35,201 nucleotides of DNA, taken from the NCBI GenBank assembly GCA_014654535.1, contig BNBA01000038.1, positions 1 through 35,201 of the forward strand, written 5' to 3'. Below, piece after piece: positions 7,873-17,137 of the stretch. The DNA comes from Xanthomonas boreopolis (GTDB lineage: Bacteria > Pseudomonadota > Gammaproteobacteria > Xanthomonadales > Xanthomonadaceae). The notes beneath the pieces are model-generated. The model did not search any database. It saw only the letters and a program-made list of their open reading frames with translations, and was not told where the DNA came from. Within the stretch, counting starts at the first letter, position 1; the number at the start of each line of letters is the position of its first letter. Both the position numbers and the translations under genes were made by a program.

Positions 7873-8748
7873 GTGGCCGCCGAGCTGTTCGCACGCTGGC
7901 AGGCGCATATCGAGGCCTGCCTGGAAGCCTGCCTGCCCGATCCGTCGCTCGCCCCGCACCGCCTGCACGAGGCGATGCGGCATGCCGTGCTCGGTGGCGG
8001 CAAGCGCATGCGTCCGTTGCTGGTGTACGCGACCGGCACGCTGCTGCAGGCCGAATCGTCCAGGCTCGACGCCGCCGCCTGCGCCGTCGAACTGGTGCAT
8101 GCCTATTCGCTGGTCCACGACGACCTGCCGGCCATGGACGACGACGACCTGCGCCGCGGCCGGCCCACCGTGCACGTGGCCTTCGACGAGGCCACCGCGA
8201 TCCTCGCCGGCGACGCCCTGCAGACCCTCGCCTTCGACGTGCTGGCCCGTGCGCCCGTGGATGCGGGGCTCAGGGTGGACTGGCTGCAGACCCTCGCGAA
8301 CGCATCCGGCGCGGCCGGCATGTGCGGGGGACAGGCGCTCGACATCGACGCCACCGGGCAGCAGCAGTCGCTGCCGCAGCTCGAGCGCATGCACGCGTTG
8401 AAGACCGGCGCGCTGATCCGTGCCGCGGTGCGGATGGGCGCCCTGGGCGCCGGCGCCAGCGCAACCGATCTAGGGAGGCTGGACGCATTCGCCAGCGACC
8501 TCGGCCTGGCCTTCCAGGTCCGCGACGACATCCTCGACGTCGAATCCAGCTCCGAGCAGCTCGGCAAGACCGCCGGCAAGGATGTCGCGCAGAACAAGTC
8601 CACGTTCCCGGCCCTGCTCGGCATGGACGGCGCCAAGCAGCGCCTGTCGATGCTGGCCGGGCAGATGCATGCGCAGCTCGCAGCCTACGGAGACTCCGCC
8701 GGCCCGCTGCTGGCGCTGGCGCGCATGGCGGTCGAGCGCAATCACTAG
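7873..8748 (+). CDS. ispA: Polyprenyl (farnesyl/geranyl) diphosphate synthase IspA
   Basis: Cytoplasmic trans-prenyltransferase that condenses isopentenyl diphosphate with dimethylallyl/geranyl diphosphate to give farnesyl diphosphate for undecaprenol and quinone synthesis. The 291-residue protein has the first aspartate-rich motif DDLPAMDDDDLRRG (from Asp83), the second motif DDILD (Asp218-Asp219), GGGKRMRP near residue 41 for IPP binding, and the KTGALI segment. The GTG at 7873, two bases after the xseB stop, gives the usual length; an in-frame GTG-rich extension into xseB was rejected. In many gammaproteobacteria dxs follows ispA; here it does not, as the next gene is convergent. Confidence 0.95.
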   Translation: MAAELFARWQAHIEACLEACLPDPSLAPHRLHEAMRHAVLGGGKRMRPLLVYATGTLLQAESSRLDAAACAVELVHAYSLVHDDLPAMDDDDLRRGRPTVHVAFDEATAILAGDALQTLAFDVLARAPVDAGLRVDWLQTLANASGAAGMCGGQALDIDATGQQQSLPQLERMHALKTGALIRAAVRMGALGAGASATDLGRLDAFASDLGLAFQVRDDILDVESSSEQLGKTAGKDVAQNKSTFPALLGMDGAKQRLSMLAGQMHAQLAAYGDSAGPLLALARMAVERNH

Positions 8749-8841
8749 GTCGGGCGTTCGCCGGCGACGCCGGGCTGTCGCTGCCGGATTCGAATGCCTT
8801 TGCCGGCGTCCTTTCGCGGAAGGCATGCCGTCGCCCAGAAC

Positions 8842-8871
8842 GCAGGAACCCGGCCGCAGCCGGGTTCCTGC
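8842..8871. terminator. Hairpin between convergent ispA and DUF4870 genes
   Basis: Perfect 13-bp inverted repeat, 8842-8854 and 8859-8871, stem GCAGGAACCCGGC with loop CGCA, in the 142-bp gap between two convergent genes. No clear U-tract on either side, so it may be a weak or factor-assisted terminator serving both genes. Confidence 0.55.
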
Positions 8872-8890
8872 CTGCCGATGCGCGGATCGG

Positions 8891-9304
8891 TTACTTGACC
8901 AGGCGCAGCGTCAGCGGATAGCGGTAGCTCTCGCCGTTGCTGGCCTTGATCGTGGCCACGATCGTCAGCACCAGCCAGGCGATGCCGACCACGCCCGCCA
9001 ACAGGTAGAACAGGAAACCGATCAGGATCACCATCAGCACGGTACCGACGATGGTCAGCGCGACCACCGCGATCAGCACGGTGATGTTGAAGTTCAGCGC
9101 TTCCTTGCCCTGGTCGTCCACGAACGGCATGGTGTCCTTCTTGATCAGCCAGATCACCAGCGGGCCGACGATCGAGCCGATGCCGCCGGTGAACAGGCCG
9201 GTCAACGCGGAGATGTGCGCGAACAGCGCCCATTGCTTTTCTTCCGCCGAGGGCACGCCGGATACCGGCGGCGGCGGGGTGGTGAGGTTCTCGAACTCGC
9301 TCAT
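8891..9304 (-). CDS. DUF4870 small membrane protein
   Basis: Integral membrane protein of 137 residues with no established function. It fits the DUF4870 (Tic20-like) family: a short Pro-rich N terminus, EEKQWALFAHISALTGL, then GPLVIWLIKKDTMPFVDDQG followed by KEALNFNITVLIA, then two further hydrophobic helices. Hydrophobic stretches lie near residues 28-54, 73-95 and 97-118. The ATG at 9304 is preceded by AAGGAAG at good spacing. It stands alone between convergent ispA and co-oriented pmbA; the 104-bp gap to pmbA gives no functional hint. Confidence 0.88.
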   Translation of the reverse strand: MSEFENLTTPPPPVSGVPSAEEKQWALFAHISALTGLFTGGIGSIVGPLVIWLIKKDTMPFVDDQGKEALNFNITVLIAVVALTIVGTVLMVILIGFLFYLLAGVVGIAWLVLTIVATIKASNGESYRYPLTLRLVK

Positions 9305-9408
9305 CTGCTTCCTTCCCTAGTCTCGATGGGGTTGATCGGCGGTTGCCGGAACGCCACTGTCGGCAGTCGCCCGAGCCCCGTCAAGAAGATGCGGACGAGC
9401 GGCGGACC

Positions 9409-10779
9409 TCACCGGTCGCCGGCTACGGTCATCCTGCCGACCAGCACCGAACCGACATGGATGTGCGAGCGCACGTCGATGTCGCTGCCCACCGCCTCGA
9501 TGCCATGGAACATGCCGCGCAGGTTGCCGGCGATGGTGATGCCGTCCACCGGGTAGGCGATCGCGCCGTTCTCGATCCAGAAGCCGCCGGCACCGCGCGA
9601 ATAGTCGCCGGTCACGCTGTTGACGCCCTGCCCCATCAGCTCGGTGACCAGCAGGCCGCGCGGCAGATCGGCGATGATCGAGGCCAGGTCGCCGGCATTC
9701 GCCGAAACCAGCAGATTGTGCACGCCACCGGCGTTGGCGGTGCTGCGCAGGCCCAGCTTGCGGGCCGAGTAGCTGCCCAGCACATAGCGCTGCAATACGC
9801 CGTCGGTCACCAGCGGCGAGGCGGCCTGGGTCGCCACGCCTTCGCTGTCGAACGCGGTCGAGCGCAGGCCGCGGCGCAGGTGCGGGCGCTCCTCGATCGA
9901 CAGCCACTCCGGGAACAGCCGGGTCCCGGCGCTGCCCACCAGGAAGCTGGCCTTGCGGTACAGCGCGCCGCCGGAAATCGCCCCGAGCAGGTGCCCGACC
10001 AGCGACCGGGCCACCTCCGGCGCGAACAGCACCGGATACTCGCCGGTCGGCACGGAACGCGGCTGCAGGCGGGCCACGGTGCGCTCGGCCGCGCGCCGGC
10101 CGACCTCGGTCGGGCTCCACAGGTCCTCGCGGGCCAGCGCGCTGGTATACCAACCGTCGCGCTGCATGCCATCGCCTTCGCCGGCGATCAGCGCGCAGCC
10201 GATCGAGTGATGGGTATCGCGTTCGCGGCCGATGAAGCCGTGCGAGTTGGCATACACCGACAGGCTCCGGCTGCTGCCGAACGACGCCCCGTCCGAATTG
10301 CTGATCCGGGCGTCGGCATCGCGCCCGGCGGCCTCGCAGGCCAGGGCGATGTCCACCGCCTGCTGGGCGTCGATCGCCCACGGGTGCCAGCCGTCGAAGT
10401 CCGGGAATTCGGTGGCCATCGACTCCGCCTCGGCCAGCCCGGCGGCCGGGTCGTCCTCGGTATAGCGGGCGATCGCGCAGGCCTGGGCGACCGTGGCCTC
10501 CAGGCTGGCGTCCTGCAGGTCGGCGGTGCTGGCGCTGCCCTTGCGCTGGCCGAAATACACGGTGATGGCGACGCCGCGGTCGCGGGTGGACTCGACCGTC
10601 TCGACCTCGCCCATCCGCACGTTCACGTCCAGGCCGCGTTCCTCGCTGCAGGTCACCTCGGCCTGGCTGGCGCCGAGTTCGCGGGCGCGGGCGAGCAGGC
10701 GCTGCGAGATGTCGGCCAGCGCGTCCAGGCGCGCCGTGCTGTCGTCGTCGATGCGGGTTTCAGGGGTGATCGCGTTCAA
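9409..10779 (-). CDS. pmbA: TldE/PmbA, non-catalytic subunit of the TldD-TldE protease
   Basis: Cytoplasmic partner of TldD. The heterodimeric metalloprotease processes small peptides such as microcin B17 and breaks down the CcdA antitoxin in E. coli (established there). The 456-residue protein matches PmbA: N-terminal SQRLLARARELGASQAEV, RDRGVAITVYFGQRKGS, then FAPEVARSLVGHLLGAISGG and the C-terminal VTGDYSRGAGGFWIENG with AIAYPVDGITIAGNLRGM. The catalytic HExxxH of TldD is absent, as expected. The start is TTG at 10777-10779, supported by AAGGA seven bases upstream on the minus strand. tldD lies 719 bp upstream on the same strand, separated by darP on the opposite strand. A terminator-like hairpin precedes the gene. 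Confidence 0.93.
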   Translation of the reverse strand: MNAITPETRIDDDSTARLDALADISQRLLARARELGASQAEVTCSEERGLDVNVRMGEVETVESTRDRGVAITVYFGQRKGSASTADLQDASLEATVAQACAIARYTEDDPAAGLAEAESMATEFPDFDGWHPWAIDAQQAVDIALACEAAGRDADARISNSDGASFGSSRSLSVYANSHGFIGRERDTHHSIGCALIAGEGDGMQRDGWYTSALAREDLWSPTEVGRRAAERTVARLQPRSVPTGEYPVLFAPEVARSLVGHLLGAISGGALYRKASFLVGSAGTRLFPEWLSIEERPHLRRGLRSTAFDSEGVATQAASPLVTDGVLQRYVLGSYSARKLGLRSTANAGGVHNLLVSANAGDLASIIADLPRGLLVTELMGQGVNSVTGDYSRGAGGFWIENGAIAYPVDGITIAGNLRGMFHGIEAVGSDIDVRSHIHVGSVLVGRMTVAGDR

Positions 10780-10810
10780 TGCTTTATCCTTGCTGGGCGA
10801 ATCCTTCGCG

Positions 10811-10833
10811 AAAAAACCCGGCCATCCGGCCGG
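10811..10833 (-). terminator. Terminator-like hairpin upstream of pmbA
   Basis: Read on the minus strand, CCGGCC-GGAT-GGCCGG then one G and six T (10816-10811). The T-run ends 31 bases before the pmbA TTG. It would stop minus-strand transcripts coming from tldD through the antisense of darP, or act as an attenuator in a pmbA leader. The stem is short (6 bp) but all GC. Confidence 0.55.
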
Positions 10834-10871
10834 ACTGTCTAATTTCTTGAAGTCTAGTGAGTGGCAGACCG

Positions 10872-11426
10872 ATGCGCGGACGCGACGAAGAAACCGGCGA
10901 ATTCCTTGACGCCAGCCGCGGGCAGAAGCGCCGCGAAGCGCTGGAGGTGCTCGCGCTCGGCGAAAAGCTGGTGGCGCTGACGCCGGCCCAGCTGGCGCGC
11001 CTGCCGATCCCGGAGGACTTGCTTCCGCACATCGCCGAAGCCAAGCGGATCACCTCGCACATCGCGCACAAGCGCCAGCTGGCCTACCTGGCCAAGCAGA
11101 TGCGCCGCGAGGACGACGAGGTGCTGGAAGCCATCCGCGACGCGCTCGATGCCAACAGCGAGACCTCGCGCCGCGAAGTGGCGGTGATGCATCGCATCGA
11201 GGCCTGGCGCGAACGGCTCATCGAGGAAGGCGACGCCGCCCTGGCCGCGCTGCTCGACGAATGCCCGGCCGCCGACCGCCAGCACCTGCGCCAGCTGGTG
11301 CGCAATGCCGCCGAAGAACGCGCCCGCAACAAGCCGCCGCGCGCGTTCCGCGAGATCTACCAGGTCCTTCGCGAACTGATGCTGGTGGCGGCGGGCCCCG
11401 GGAGCCGGGAGCCGGAAGCCGAGTAA
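10872..11426 (+). CDS. darP: Ribosome-associated protein DarP/YjgA
   Basis: Acidic-basic helical protein of the YjgA (DUF615) family, which binds pre-50S ribosomal subunits in late assembly in E. coli. Recognisable blocks: [55 protein letters not shown], then [18 protein letters not shown] and [17 protein letters not shown]. The ATG at 10872 gives 184 residues and starts [11 protein letters not shown], which I recall as typical of Xanthomonad members; a GTG at 10857 would add five residues. The C-terminal residues [10 protein letters not shown] are encoded by a 7-bp tandem repeat and are probably a recent addition. Divergent from pmbA, convergent with tldD. Confidence 0.92.
   Translation: MRGRDEETGEFLDASRGQKRREALEVLALGEKLVALTPAQLARLPIPEDLLPHIAEAKRITSHIAHKRQLAYLAKQMRREDDEVLEAIRDALDANSETSRREVAVMHRIEAWRERLIEEGDAALAALLDECPAADRQHLRQLVRNAAEERARNKPPRAFREIYQVLRELMLVAAGPGSREPEAE
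11399..11419. repeat. Three tandem 7-bp units (CGGGAGC type) in the 3' end of darP
   Basis: CGGGAGC, CGGGAGC and CGGAAGC follow one another directly and encode the last residues of DarP. An inverted, looser copy (GCTCCCGG) lies at about 11474-11481 in the intergenic space before tldD. The units share CGGGA with the repeats at 25919-25950. Confidence 0.65.
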
Positions 11427-11497
11427 GCGCAAAGGCCCGGCCGGCGCCCGCTTTTCCCGGGGCCCCGGTCGCGGGCTCCCGGTCCCGGCCGGCGCGC

Positions 11498-12943
11498 TCA
11501 CGCCTGCGTACCGCCCACGGTCAGTCCCTCGATCAACAGCGAGGGCTGGCCGACGCCGACCGGCACGCTCTGGCCGTCCTTGCCGCATACGCCCACGCCC
11601 TCGTCCAGGGCCAGGTCGTTGCCGACCATGCGCACCTTCTGCATCGTCTCCGGGCCGTTGCCGATCAGCGTGGCGCCCTTCACCGGCGCGGTGATCCGGC
11701 CATCCTCGATCAGGTAGGCCTCGGTCGCCGAGAACACGTACTTGCCGCTGGTGATGTCGACCTGCCCGCCACCGAAGTTGACCGCGTACAGGCCCTTCTT
11801 CACCAAGCGGATCATCTCTTCCTGGGTATGCCGGCCGGCCAGCATGTAGGTATTGGTCATGCGCGGCATGGTCAGGTGCGCGAACGATTCGCGGCGGCCG
11901 TTGCCCGTGGGCTTCATGCCCATCAGGCGGGCGTTGAGCGTGTCCTGCATGTAGCCGACCAGCACGCCGTCCTCGATCAGCGTGGTGCACTGGGTCGGCG
12001 TGCCCTCGTCGTCGATGTTGAGCGAACCGCGGCGGCCGTCGAGCGTGCCGTCGTCGACGATGGTCACGCCGGGCGACGCCACGCGCTGGCCGATGCGGCC
12101 GGCGTACACGCTGGTGCCCTTGCGGTTGAAGTCGCCTTCCAGGCCGTGGCCGACCGCCTCGTGCAGCAGCACGCCCGGCCAGCCCGCGCCCAGCACCACC
12201 GGCATCACCCCGGCCGGCGCGGGAATCGCCTCCAGGTTGACCAGCGCCTGCCGCAGCGCCTCGCGCGCGAACGCTTCCGGACGGCCTTCGGCGAACAGTT
12301 CCTCGTAGCCGTAGCGACCGCCGCCGCCGGCATAGCCGGACTCCCGGCGGCCGTCCTGCTCGACGATCACCTGCACGTTGAGCCGTACCAGCGGGCGCAC
12401 GTCGGCGGCGAGCACGCCGTCGCTGCGCGCGACCAGCACGGTGTCCACGCCGCCGCTCAGGCTCACCATCACCTGCTGCACGCGCGGATCGGCCGCGCGC
12501 AGGAACTTGTCGAGCCGGCGCAGCACCTCGATCTTGGCGGCGTTCTCCATCGCATCGACCGGGTCTACCGCCGGATACAGCGCGCGCGCATCGCCGCGCA
12601 CCAGCGAACGCGAACTGGCCGCGCCGCCCTCGCGCGAGATCGCGCGCGCGGAGTTCGCCGCCTCCAGCAGGGCATCGCGGTGGATGTCGTCGGAATAGGC
12701 GAAGCCGGTCTTCTCGCCGGCGATCGCGCGCACGCCGACGCCCTGCTCGATCGAATGGGCGCCGTCCTTGACGATGCCGTCCTCCACGCTCCAGCTCTCG
12801 CGCCGGGAGTGCTGGAAATACAGGTCGCCGAAGTCGATGCCCGGCCCGAGCAGGGTGCCGAAGGCACGGTCGAGTTGGCCGGCGTCGAGCCCGGCGGGAA
12901 GCAGTAGCCGCGATTCGGCCAGGGAGAGTGCGTTGTCGGTCAT
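11498..12943 (-). CDS. tldD: TldD, catalytic subunit of the TldD-TldE metalloprotease
   Basis: Zinc protease subunit acting with PmbA/TldE on unfolded small peptides in the cytoplasm. The 481-residue length equals that of E. coli TldD. The HExxxH motif is intact ([13 protein letters not shown], His261, Glu262, His266), and the C-terminal Cys ligand is seen in [10 protein letters not shown]. Other family blocks are [38 protein letters not shown] and [18 protein letters not shown]. The ATG at 12943 starts [10 protein letters not shown]. It follows yhdP on the same strand with a 166-bp gap, as in E. coli (rng-yhdP-tldD). It ends convergent to darP with 71 bp between stops. Confidence 0.96.
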   Translation of the reverse strand: MTDNALSLAESRLLLPAGLDAGQLDRAFGTLLGPGIDFGDLYFQHSRRESWSVEDGIVKDGAHSIEQGVGVRAIAGEKTGFAYSDDIHRDALLEAANSARAISREGGAASSRSLVRGDARALYPAVDPVDAMENAAKIEVLRRLDKFLRAADPRVQQVMVSLSGGVDTVLVARSDGVLAADVRPLVRLNVQVIVEQDGRRESGYAGGGGRYGYEELFAEGRPEAFAREALRQALVNLEAIPAPAGVMPVVLGAGWPGVLLHEAVGHGLEGDFNRKGTSVYAGRIGQRVASPGVTIVDDGTLDGRRGSLNIDDEGTPTQCTTLIEDGVLVGYMQDTLNARLMGMKPTGNGRRESFAHLTMPRMTNTYMLAGRHTQEEMIRLVKKGLYAVNFGGGQVDITSGKYVFSATEAYLIEDGRITAPVKGATLIGNGPETMQKVRMVGNDLALDEGVGVCGKDGQSVPVGVGQPSLLIEGLTVGGTQA

Positions 12944-13109
12944 CCGGACAGGATGGGGCCCGCGGCCGGCGCATACAAGCCGGCTGCCGATATGGGCTGC
13001 CTATCGGGCGAAGGCGGGCAGCCGGATGAAGAAGAACGCCCCCGGCGAAGGACCGGGCCAGGACCGAACGCGCACGCGTCCCGCGCCTGCGCGCCCGGCG
13101 CATCGCGCT

Positions 13110-16100
13110 TCAATCCAGGCGGGCCTTCTCCGCGCGGTCGGCCTGGCGGTCCTTGCGCGCTTCCTGGCGGTCCACGACCTCGACCTTCGGGTCCTTCCAC
13201 GGCCCCGACACGTGGTAGGTCTTCGCGCCGATCTCGCCCAGCGGCTTGCCGAGCACCGCATTGGCGGCCGCGCCGACCGCGGCGCCGACCGGTCCGCCGG
13301 CGACCGCGCCGACCACCGCCAGCAGGTTGCCGGACTTGGGATAGACATCGACCGTCTGGTCGAACGTCTGCTGGCGCAGGTCGGCTTGGCCGCGCATGTC
13401 GATGTCCACCGCCGGCCCTTCGATGCGGATGCCGTCGGCCTTGGCCAGGCCATCGCCGAACAGCACCTCACCGCTGGCCCGGTTGAACGCCAGGCCCTTG
13501 GAGAAGAAGTCGCGGAAATCGAGCATCAAGCGCCGCGGCAGCTTCGCCAGGCTGAGCAGGCCGAGCACGCGCCCGGCGCCGGGCTCCACTTCGAGCAACT
13601 GGCCGTTGCGCGCGTCGACCTTGAGGTTGCCCTGCAGCGAGGCCAGCTGGAACGCGGTCGGCGCGCCGTTCCAGCCCACGTTGAGTTCGATCTGGCCCTC
13701 GCCTCCGCGCAGCTGGCCGCCGAAGGTCAGCGCCTGCATGAGCTGGCCGAGGTTCTCGCTGTCGGCCCGCGCCGACACCCGGGTCGTCGCGGACTCGCCC
13801 TTGCCGCGCCAGGCGCCGGTGACGGCGATCTTCTGCTTGTCCGAATGCAGCTGCAGCTGGTCCACCTGCATGCCGTCGGTGAGCCGGCGCGTGCGCAGCG
13901 TGGCGCTGCCCAGCGCCAGTTTGCCGAACTGCAGATCGGCGATGTCCAGCGCCAGCGGCGGGATCGTGGCCGGGTCGAAATCGGCGACCGCCTTGCGCGC
14001 CGGTTCCGGCAGGTTGTCGGCGAGCGGCGCGGGCACCGCGGTCGGCGTCGCCTGCGGCTGCGCCGGCGCCGGCTCGACCGGCGTCGCCGGCTGCCAGTGC
14101 ACGGCCTGCAACTGGCCGCGCACCACCGCGCCGTCGGCATTGGGCACGTTGATCTGGCCCGCCAGCGACGGTCCGTCCAGGGTCACCGCGACCGCATCGC
14201 GGACCGGGCGCAACTGCAGCCGCGTATTCGGGAACACGCCGCCGAGCATCAGCAACCGGTCGGCCTGCACGTCGATCTGCTGCAGCGGCATCGCATCGGC
14301 CTGCTTGGGATCGGAAGCCCCCGACCGGGTCAGCGCGATCCAGTCCATCGCATCCAGCGACGGGGTGCGCCCATTGACCACCAGGCCCTTCGCCGGCGGC
14401 CGCTCCTGCACGCGGTCGCTGCCCATCACCACCCGCACGCCGGCCTGGTCGCCGCGGCTGGACGCCTTCAATGCCACGAGCTTGCCGAATGCCACGTCGA
14501 CGTCGCCGGTACCGAACGGCAAGGCCACGTCGACGTGGGTCGCCAACGGCTTGTCCGGCCGCTTGTCCAGGGGCGCGGGCAGGTCGAGCGTGGTACCGAT
14601 CAGGTCCGAGTCCAGGGTCAGGTGGGTCGGTTCCTCGGGCGCGCCGGGCTCGACCTTGGGCAGGTCCACGCCGATCCGCCACTGCGAGGTACCGTGCACA
14701 TAGGGGTGCAGCCATTCCATCTGCGGCGCGCGATCGAACAGTTCCTTCGCATCGAGCGCGGCGGAGAAATCGGCCTGGAACGCCTGCTGCGGATCCTTCA
14801 CCGCATCGCCCGCGCGCAGCGAGAGCTGGCCCGGGCGACCGCGATGCACCACCGCCAGGTTCTCGGCGTCGAAGCCGCGGTCGCTGTAGCCGGCGCTGCC
14901 GCGCACGCCCTCGAACGCCAGGTCCCAGCGCTTGTCGCCCAGCTTGATGCCTTCCAGGCCGACGTTGCCGCGCAGGTGCCCCTGGCCGTTGTCGTTGCGC
15001 AGCGGCAGCAGCATGTCGAACGTGGCGGTGGCGGGACCGGACGCGCTGAGGTTCTTCAAGGTGTCGCCGTAGCTCTTCTGCAGCGGGCTGCGGCGCAGCA
15101 TCTCCAGCATCGTCGCCGCGTCGCTGCGGCTGCTGGCGCGCACGTACAGCTCGTTGGTCTTGAAGTCAGGAATGCCCGCTTCGATCCCGGAGACCGCCAC
15201 GCCGGCCAGTTCGCCGGTGCCGCGCAGGGAGAAACCGTTGGCGATGAAGGCGATGTCGCCGTCGAGTTTCTCCATCGGCGGCCAGTCGTGCTGGAACCGG
15301 ATCTGGCCATCGCGGATGTGGCCGGTGGCCTCGAAACGCCCGTCGTGCTGGTCGAACGGCCAATCGTCCAGGTCGCCGCTGGCCAGGCCGATGCCGCCGC
15401 TGAGCGTGCCGCCGGCCAACGCGGCATCCAGCCAGCCGGTCGCCGCCTTGCTCATCCTGGAATGGATCCAGAACTTCTTCGCCACCGGCACCGGCGCATC
15501 GTCCAGCTTGGCGGCCAGGTCGATGCGCGGCCGGCTGCCGTCGTTCTGGAACCACATCCCGCCGCGCACGTCGGCCGCGTAGTCCGGCGCCTGCACGCGC
15601 AGCGCCGGGGTCTCGATCTTCCAGCCCTCGCCTTCGCGCCAGCCGACCACGCGCCCGGCCAGGCGCAGTTCGTGCACCACGCCGAACCCGGTCGGCCAAT
15701 CGAAACGCAGCAACGCCTGCGGCTCGAACTGCAACACCACGCCCTGCGCGTCGCCGTCGAAACGGCCTTGCAGCCCGCTCAACCCGGGCGCGTCGCCCAC
15801 CGGCGAGAACGCCAGCTCGGCCAGCCGTCCCTGGGCCCGCAGCGGCCCCCCCTGGGTGCCCGATAGCGTCAATTCGGAAAGGCGCAGCTGCGGGCGCGCG
15901 CCGGCCAGCCACTGGCGCAGGCGGGGACCGAGCCGATCGCTCAAGGCCAGCGCGGCGATCGCGGGAGAGGCATCCACGGCCCCGGCCGCCGCCGCGAACC
16001 GCTTGCCGCCGGCCAGCGCCACCCCGTCCATCGCCTGTACCTTGCCGCCGCTCCTGACCCGCAGCATCGGCACGTCCAGCCGCCATCCCTCCGTCCCGGA

Positions 16101-16994
16101 CGTCCAGCGCGCCCGGGCCTGCAGGCGCTCCCATGCCAGCGCCGGCGGCTTGCGCTGCCCCGGCAGGGGAGCGCCTTCCAGCAGCAGCGAACGCAGGTCG
16201 GCATCGACGCTGACCGAGGCGATGCGGTGCTCGCGCAGTTGGGCCCACACGTGCAGTTCGCCGCGCCCCCCGCGCGCCTGCACCCCGGCCACGCGCAGCA
16301 GCGGCGCCCACGCCCCGAGGTCGGCCGGCTCGGCTTCCAGGTAGGCGGTGCCGCCGCCGCGGTTCCGGTCGAAGTCGACCACCGCCTGCAGCGGCGCCCG
16401 CTGCGGATCGATCCAGGCGCGGCTGCCGGCCTGCAGGCGCGAGCCGTTGACGCGCAGGCGCAGGTCGATCCGCGGCAGCGCCACGTCGAGGCCCAGCGAC
16501 GGCGCATGCACCTGCATCCGCGCCCCGATTATCTGCAGCTCGCCGAGCCGGCGCAGCGAATCCAGCGCATCGCCGCGCCCGTCGCTCGGCAATCCCTGCA
16601 CCGACCAGGTGCCGTCGTCGGCGCGCAACAGGGTCAGCACCGGGCCGCGCAGGCGCAGCTCGGTCAACGAGCGCCCCGGCAACAGCCCCGTGTACATCGC
16701 CACCAGCACCTCGGCATCGCCGATGCGCACGCCCTCGCCCGCCCCCATCCGCAGCCCCTTCAGCTGCAGCAACGGGCCGCGCCGGGTCCAGCGGGTATCG
16801 AGCCGGTCGAAATGCACCGGCTTGCCCACGCGTTCGCTCAGCCAGGCGGCAATCCGCTGCGGATGCTGTTCCGCCAGCGGCAGCAACTGGCTGGCCGCGC
16901 CGACCACCAGCGCGAGCGCCACCACCGCGATCGCACAGGCGTAGATCGCGTAGCGGCGGGTCAGGCGAAGTCGGCGGCGCAGCGGAGTGGGCAT
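13110..16994 (-). CDS. yhdP: YhdP, AsmA-like inter-membrane lipid transport protein
   Basis: Very long (1294 residues) inner-membrane-anchored periplasmic protein of the YhdP/TIGR02099 family. With TamB and YdbH, E. coli YhdP supports phospholipid transfer to the outer membrane through a groove of beta-strands. The sequence starts with a basic segment and one membrane helix (about residues 14-36), then TRWTRRGPLLQLKGLRMGAG. The body is rich in beta-strand AsmA/DUF3971 repeats, and the C-terminal family block is near YPKSGNLLAVVGAVAGGPVG and KTYHVSGPWKDPKVEVVDR. A basic Arg/Lys/Asp tail ends the protein. The ATG at 16994 precedes the membrane helix directly. It lies between rng and tldD on the same strand, the same order as in E. 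coli. A 143-bp repeat-bearing gap separates it from rng. Confidence 0.95.
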   Translation of the reverse strand: MPTPLRRRLRLTRRYAIYACAIAVVALALVVGAASQLLPLAEQHPQRIAAWLSERVGKPVHFDRLDTRWTRRGPLLQLKGLRMGAGEGVRIGDAEVLVAMYTGLLPGRSLTELRLRGPVLTLLRADDGTWSVQGLPSDGRGDALDSLRRLGELQIIGARMQVHAPSLGLDVALPRIDLRLRVNGSRLQAGSRAWIDPQRAPLQAVVDFDRNRGGGTAYLEAEPADLGAWAPLLRVAGVQARGGRGELHVWAQLREHRIASVSVDADLRSLLLEGAPLPGQRKPPALAWERLQARARWTSGTEGWRLDVPMLRVRSGGKVQAMDGVALAGGKRFAAAAGAVDASPAIAALALSDRLGPRLRQWLAGARPQLRLSELTLSGTQGGPLRAQGRLAELAFSPVGDAPGLSGLQGRFDGDAQGVVLQFEPQALLRFDWPTGFGVVHELRLAGRVVGWREGEGWKIETPALRVQAPDYAADVRGGMWFQNDGSRPRIDLAAKLDDAPVPVAKKFWIHSRMSKAATGWLDAALAGGTLSGGIGLASGDLDDWPFDQHDGRFEATGHIRDGQIRFQHDWPPMEKLDGDIAFIANGFSLRGTGELAGVAVSGIEAGIPDFKTNELYVRASSRSDAATMLEMLRRSPLQKSYGDTLKNLSASGPATATFDMLLPLRNDNGQGHLRGNVGLEGIKLGDKRWDLAFEGVRGSAGYSDRGFDAENLAVVHRGRPGQLSLRAGDAVKDPQQAFQADFSAALDAKELFDRAPQMEWLHPYVHGTSQWRIGVDLPKVEPGAPEEPTHLTLDSDLIGTTLDLPAPLDKRPDKPLATHVDVALPFGTGDVDVAFGKLVALKASSRGDQAGVRVVMGSDRVQERPPAKGLVVNGRTPSLDAMDWIALTRSGASDPKQADAMPLQQIDVQADRLLMLGGVFPNTRLQLRPVRDAVAVTLDGPSLAGQINVPNADGAVVRGQLQAVHWQPATPVEPAPAQPQATPTAVPAPLADNLPEPARKAVADFDPATIPPLALDIADLQFGKLALGSATLRTRRLTDGMQVDQLQLHSDKQKIAVTGAWRGKGESATTRVSARADSENLGQLMQALTFGGQLRGGEGQIELNVGWNGAPTAFQLASLQGNLKVDARNGQLLEVEPGAGRVLGLLSLAKLPRRLMLDFRDFFSKGLAFNRASGEVLFGDGLAKADGIRIEGPAVDIDMRGQADLRQQTFDQTVDVYPKSGNLLAVVGAVAGGPVGAAVGAAANAVLGKPLGEIGAKTYHVSGPWKDPKVEVVDRQEARKDRQADRAEKARLD

Positions 16995-16995
16995 C

Positions 16996-17135
16996 TAGGA
17001 GCCGGGATTCGGGATGGGGGATCCGGGATGGGAGAAAGCATGCCTGCATGCAGCGGAATCGCGATGCAACACAGCTTGCCCGGGCCGCGTGAAAACCGCC
17101 GTCGCGAATCCCGAATCCCCCAACCCCGATCCCCG
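16996..17135. repeat. Facing arrays of CGGGATT-like units between rng and yhdP
   Basis: The left part (about 16999-17035) reads GCCGGGATTCGGGATGGGGG and continues with GGATCCGGGATGGGAG. The right part (about 17102-17135) holds the inverted units GCGAATCCCGAATCCCCC and CCCCGATCCCCG. Between them is a short palindrome GCATG-CCTG-CATGC. The facing arrays could pair in RNA or as a cruciform. They fill nearly the whole gap between the rng stop and the yhdP start. Confidence 0.6.
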
Positions 17136-17137
17136 CC

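Noticed and set aside
8749-8890. dxs expected after ispA
   Set aside because: No coding sequence for deoxyxylulose-phosphate synthase is present; the gap is 142 bp and the next gene is convergent. dxs must lie elsewhere.
12768-15866. Plus-strand open frame of about 1030 codons opposite tldD and yhdP
   Set aside because: It is antisense to well-conserved genes, its translation is His/Arg/Gln-rich without any family motif, and such shadows are expected in GC-rich DNA with G/C at third codon positions.
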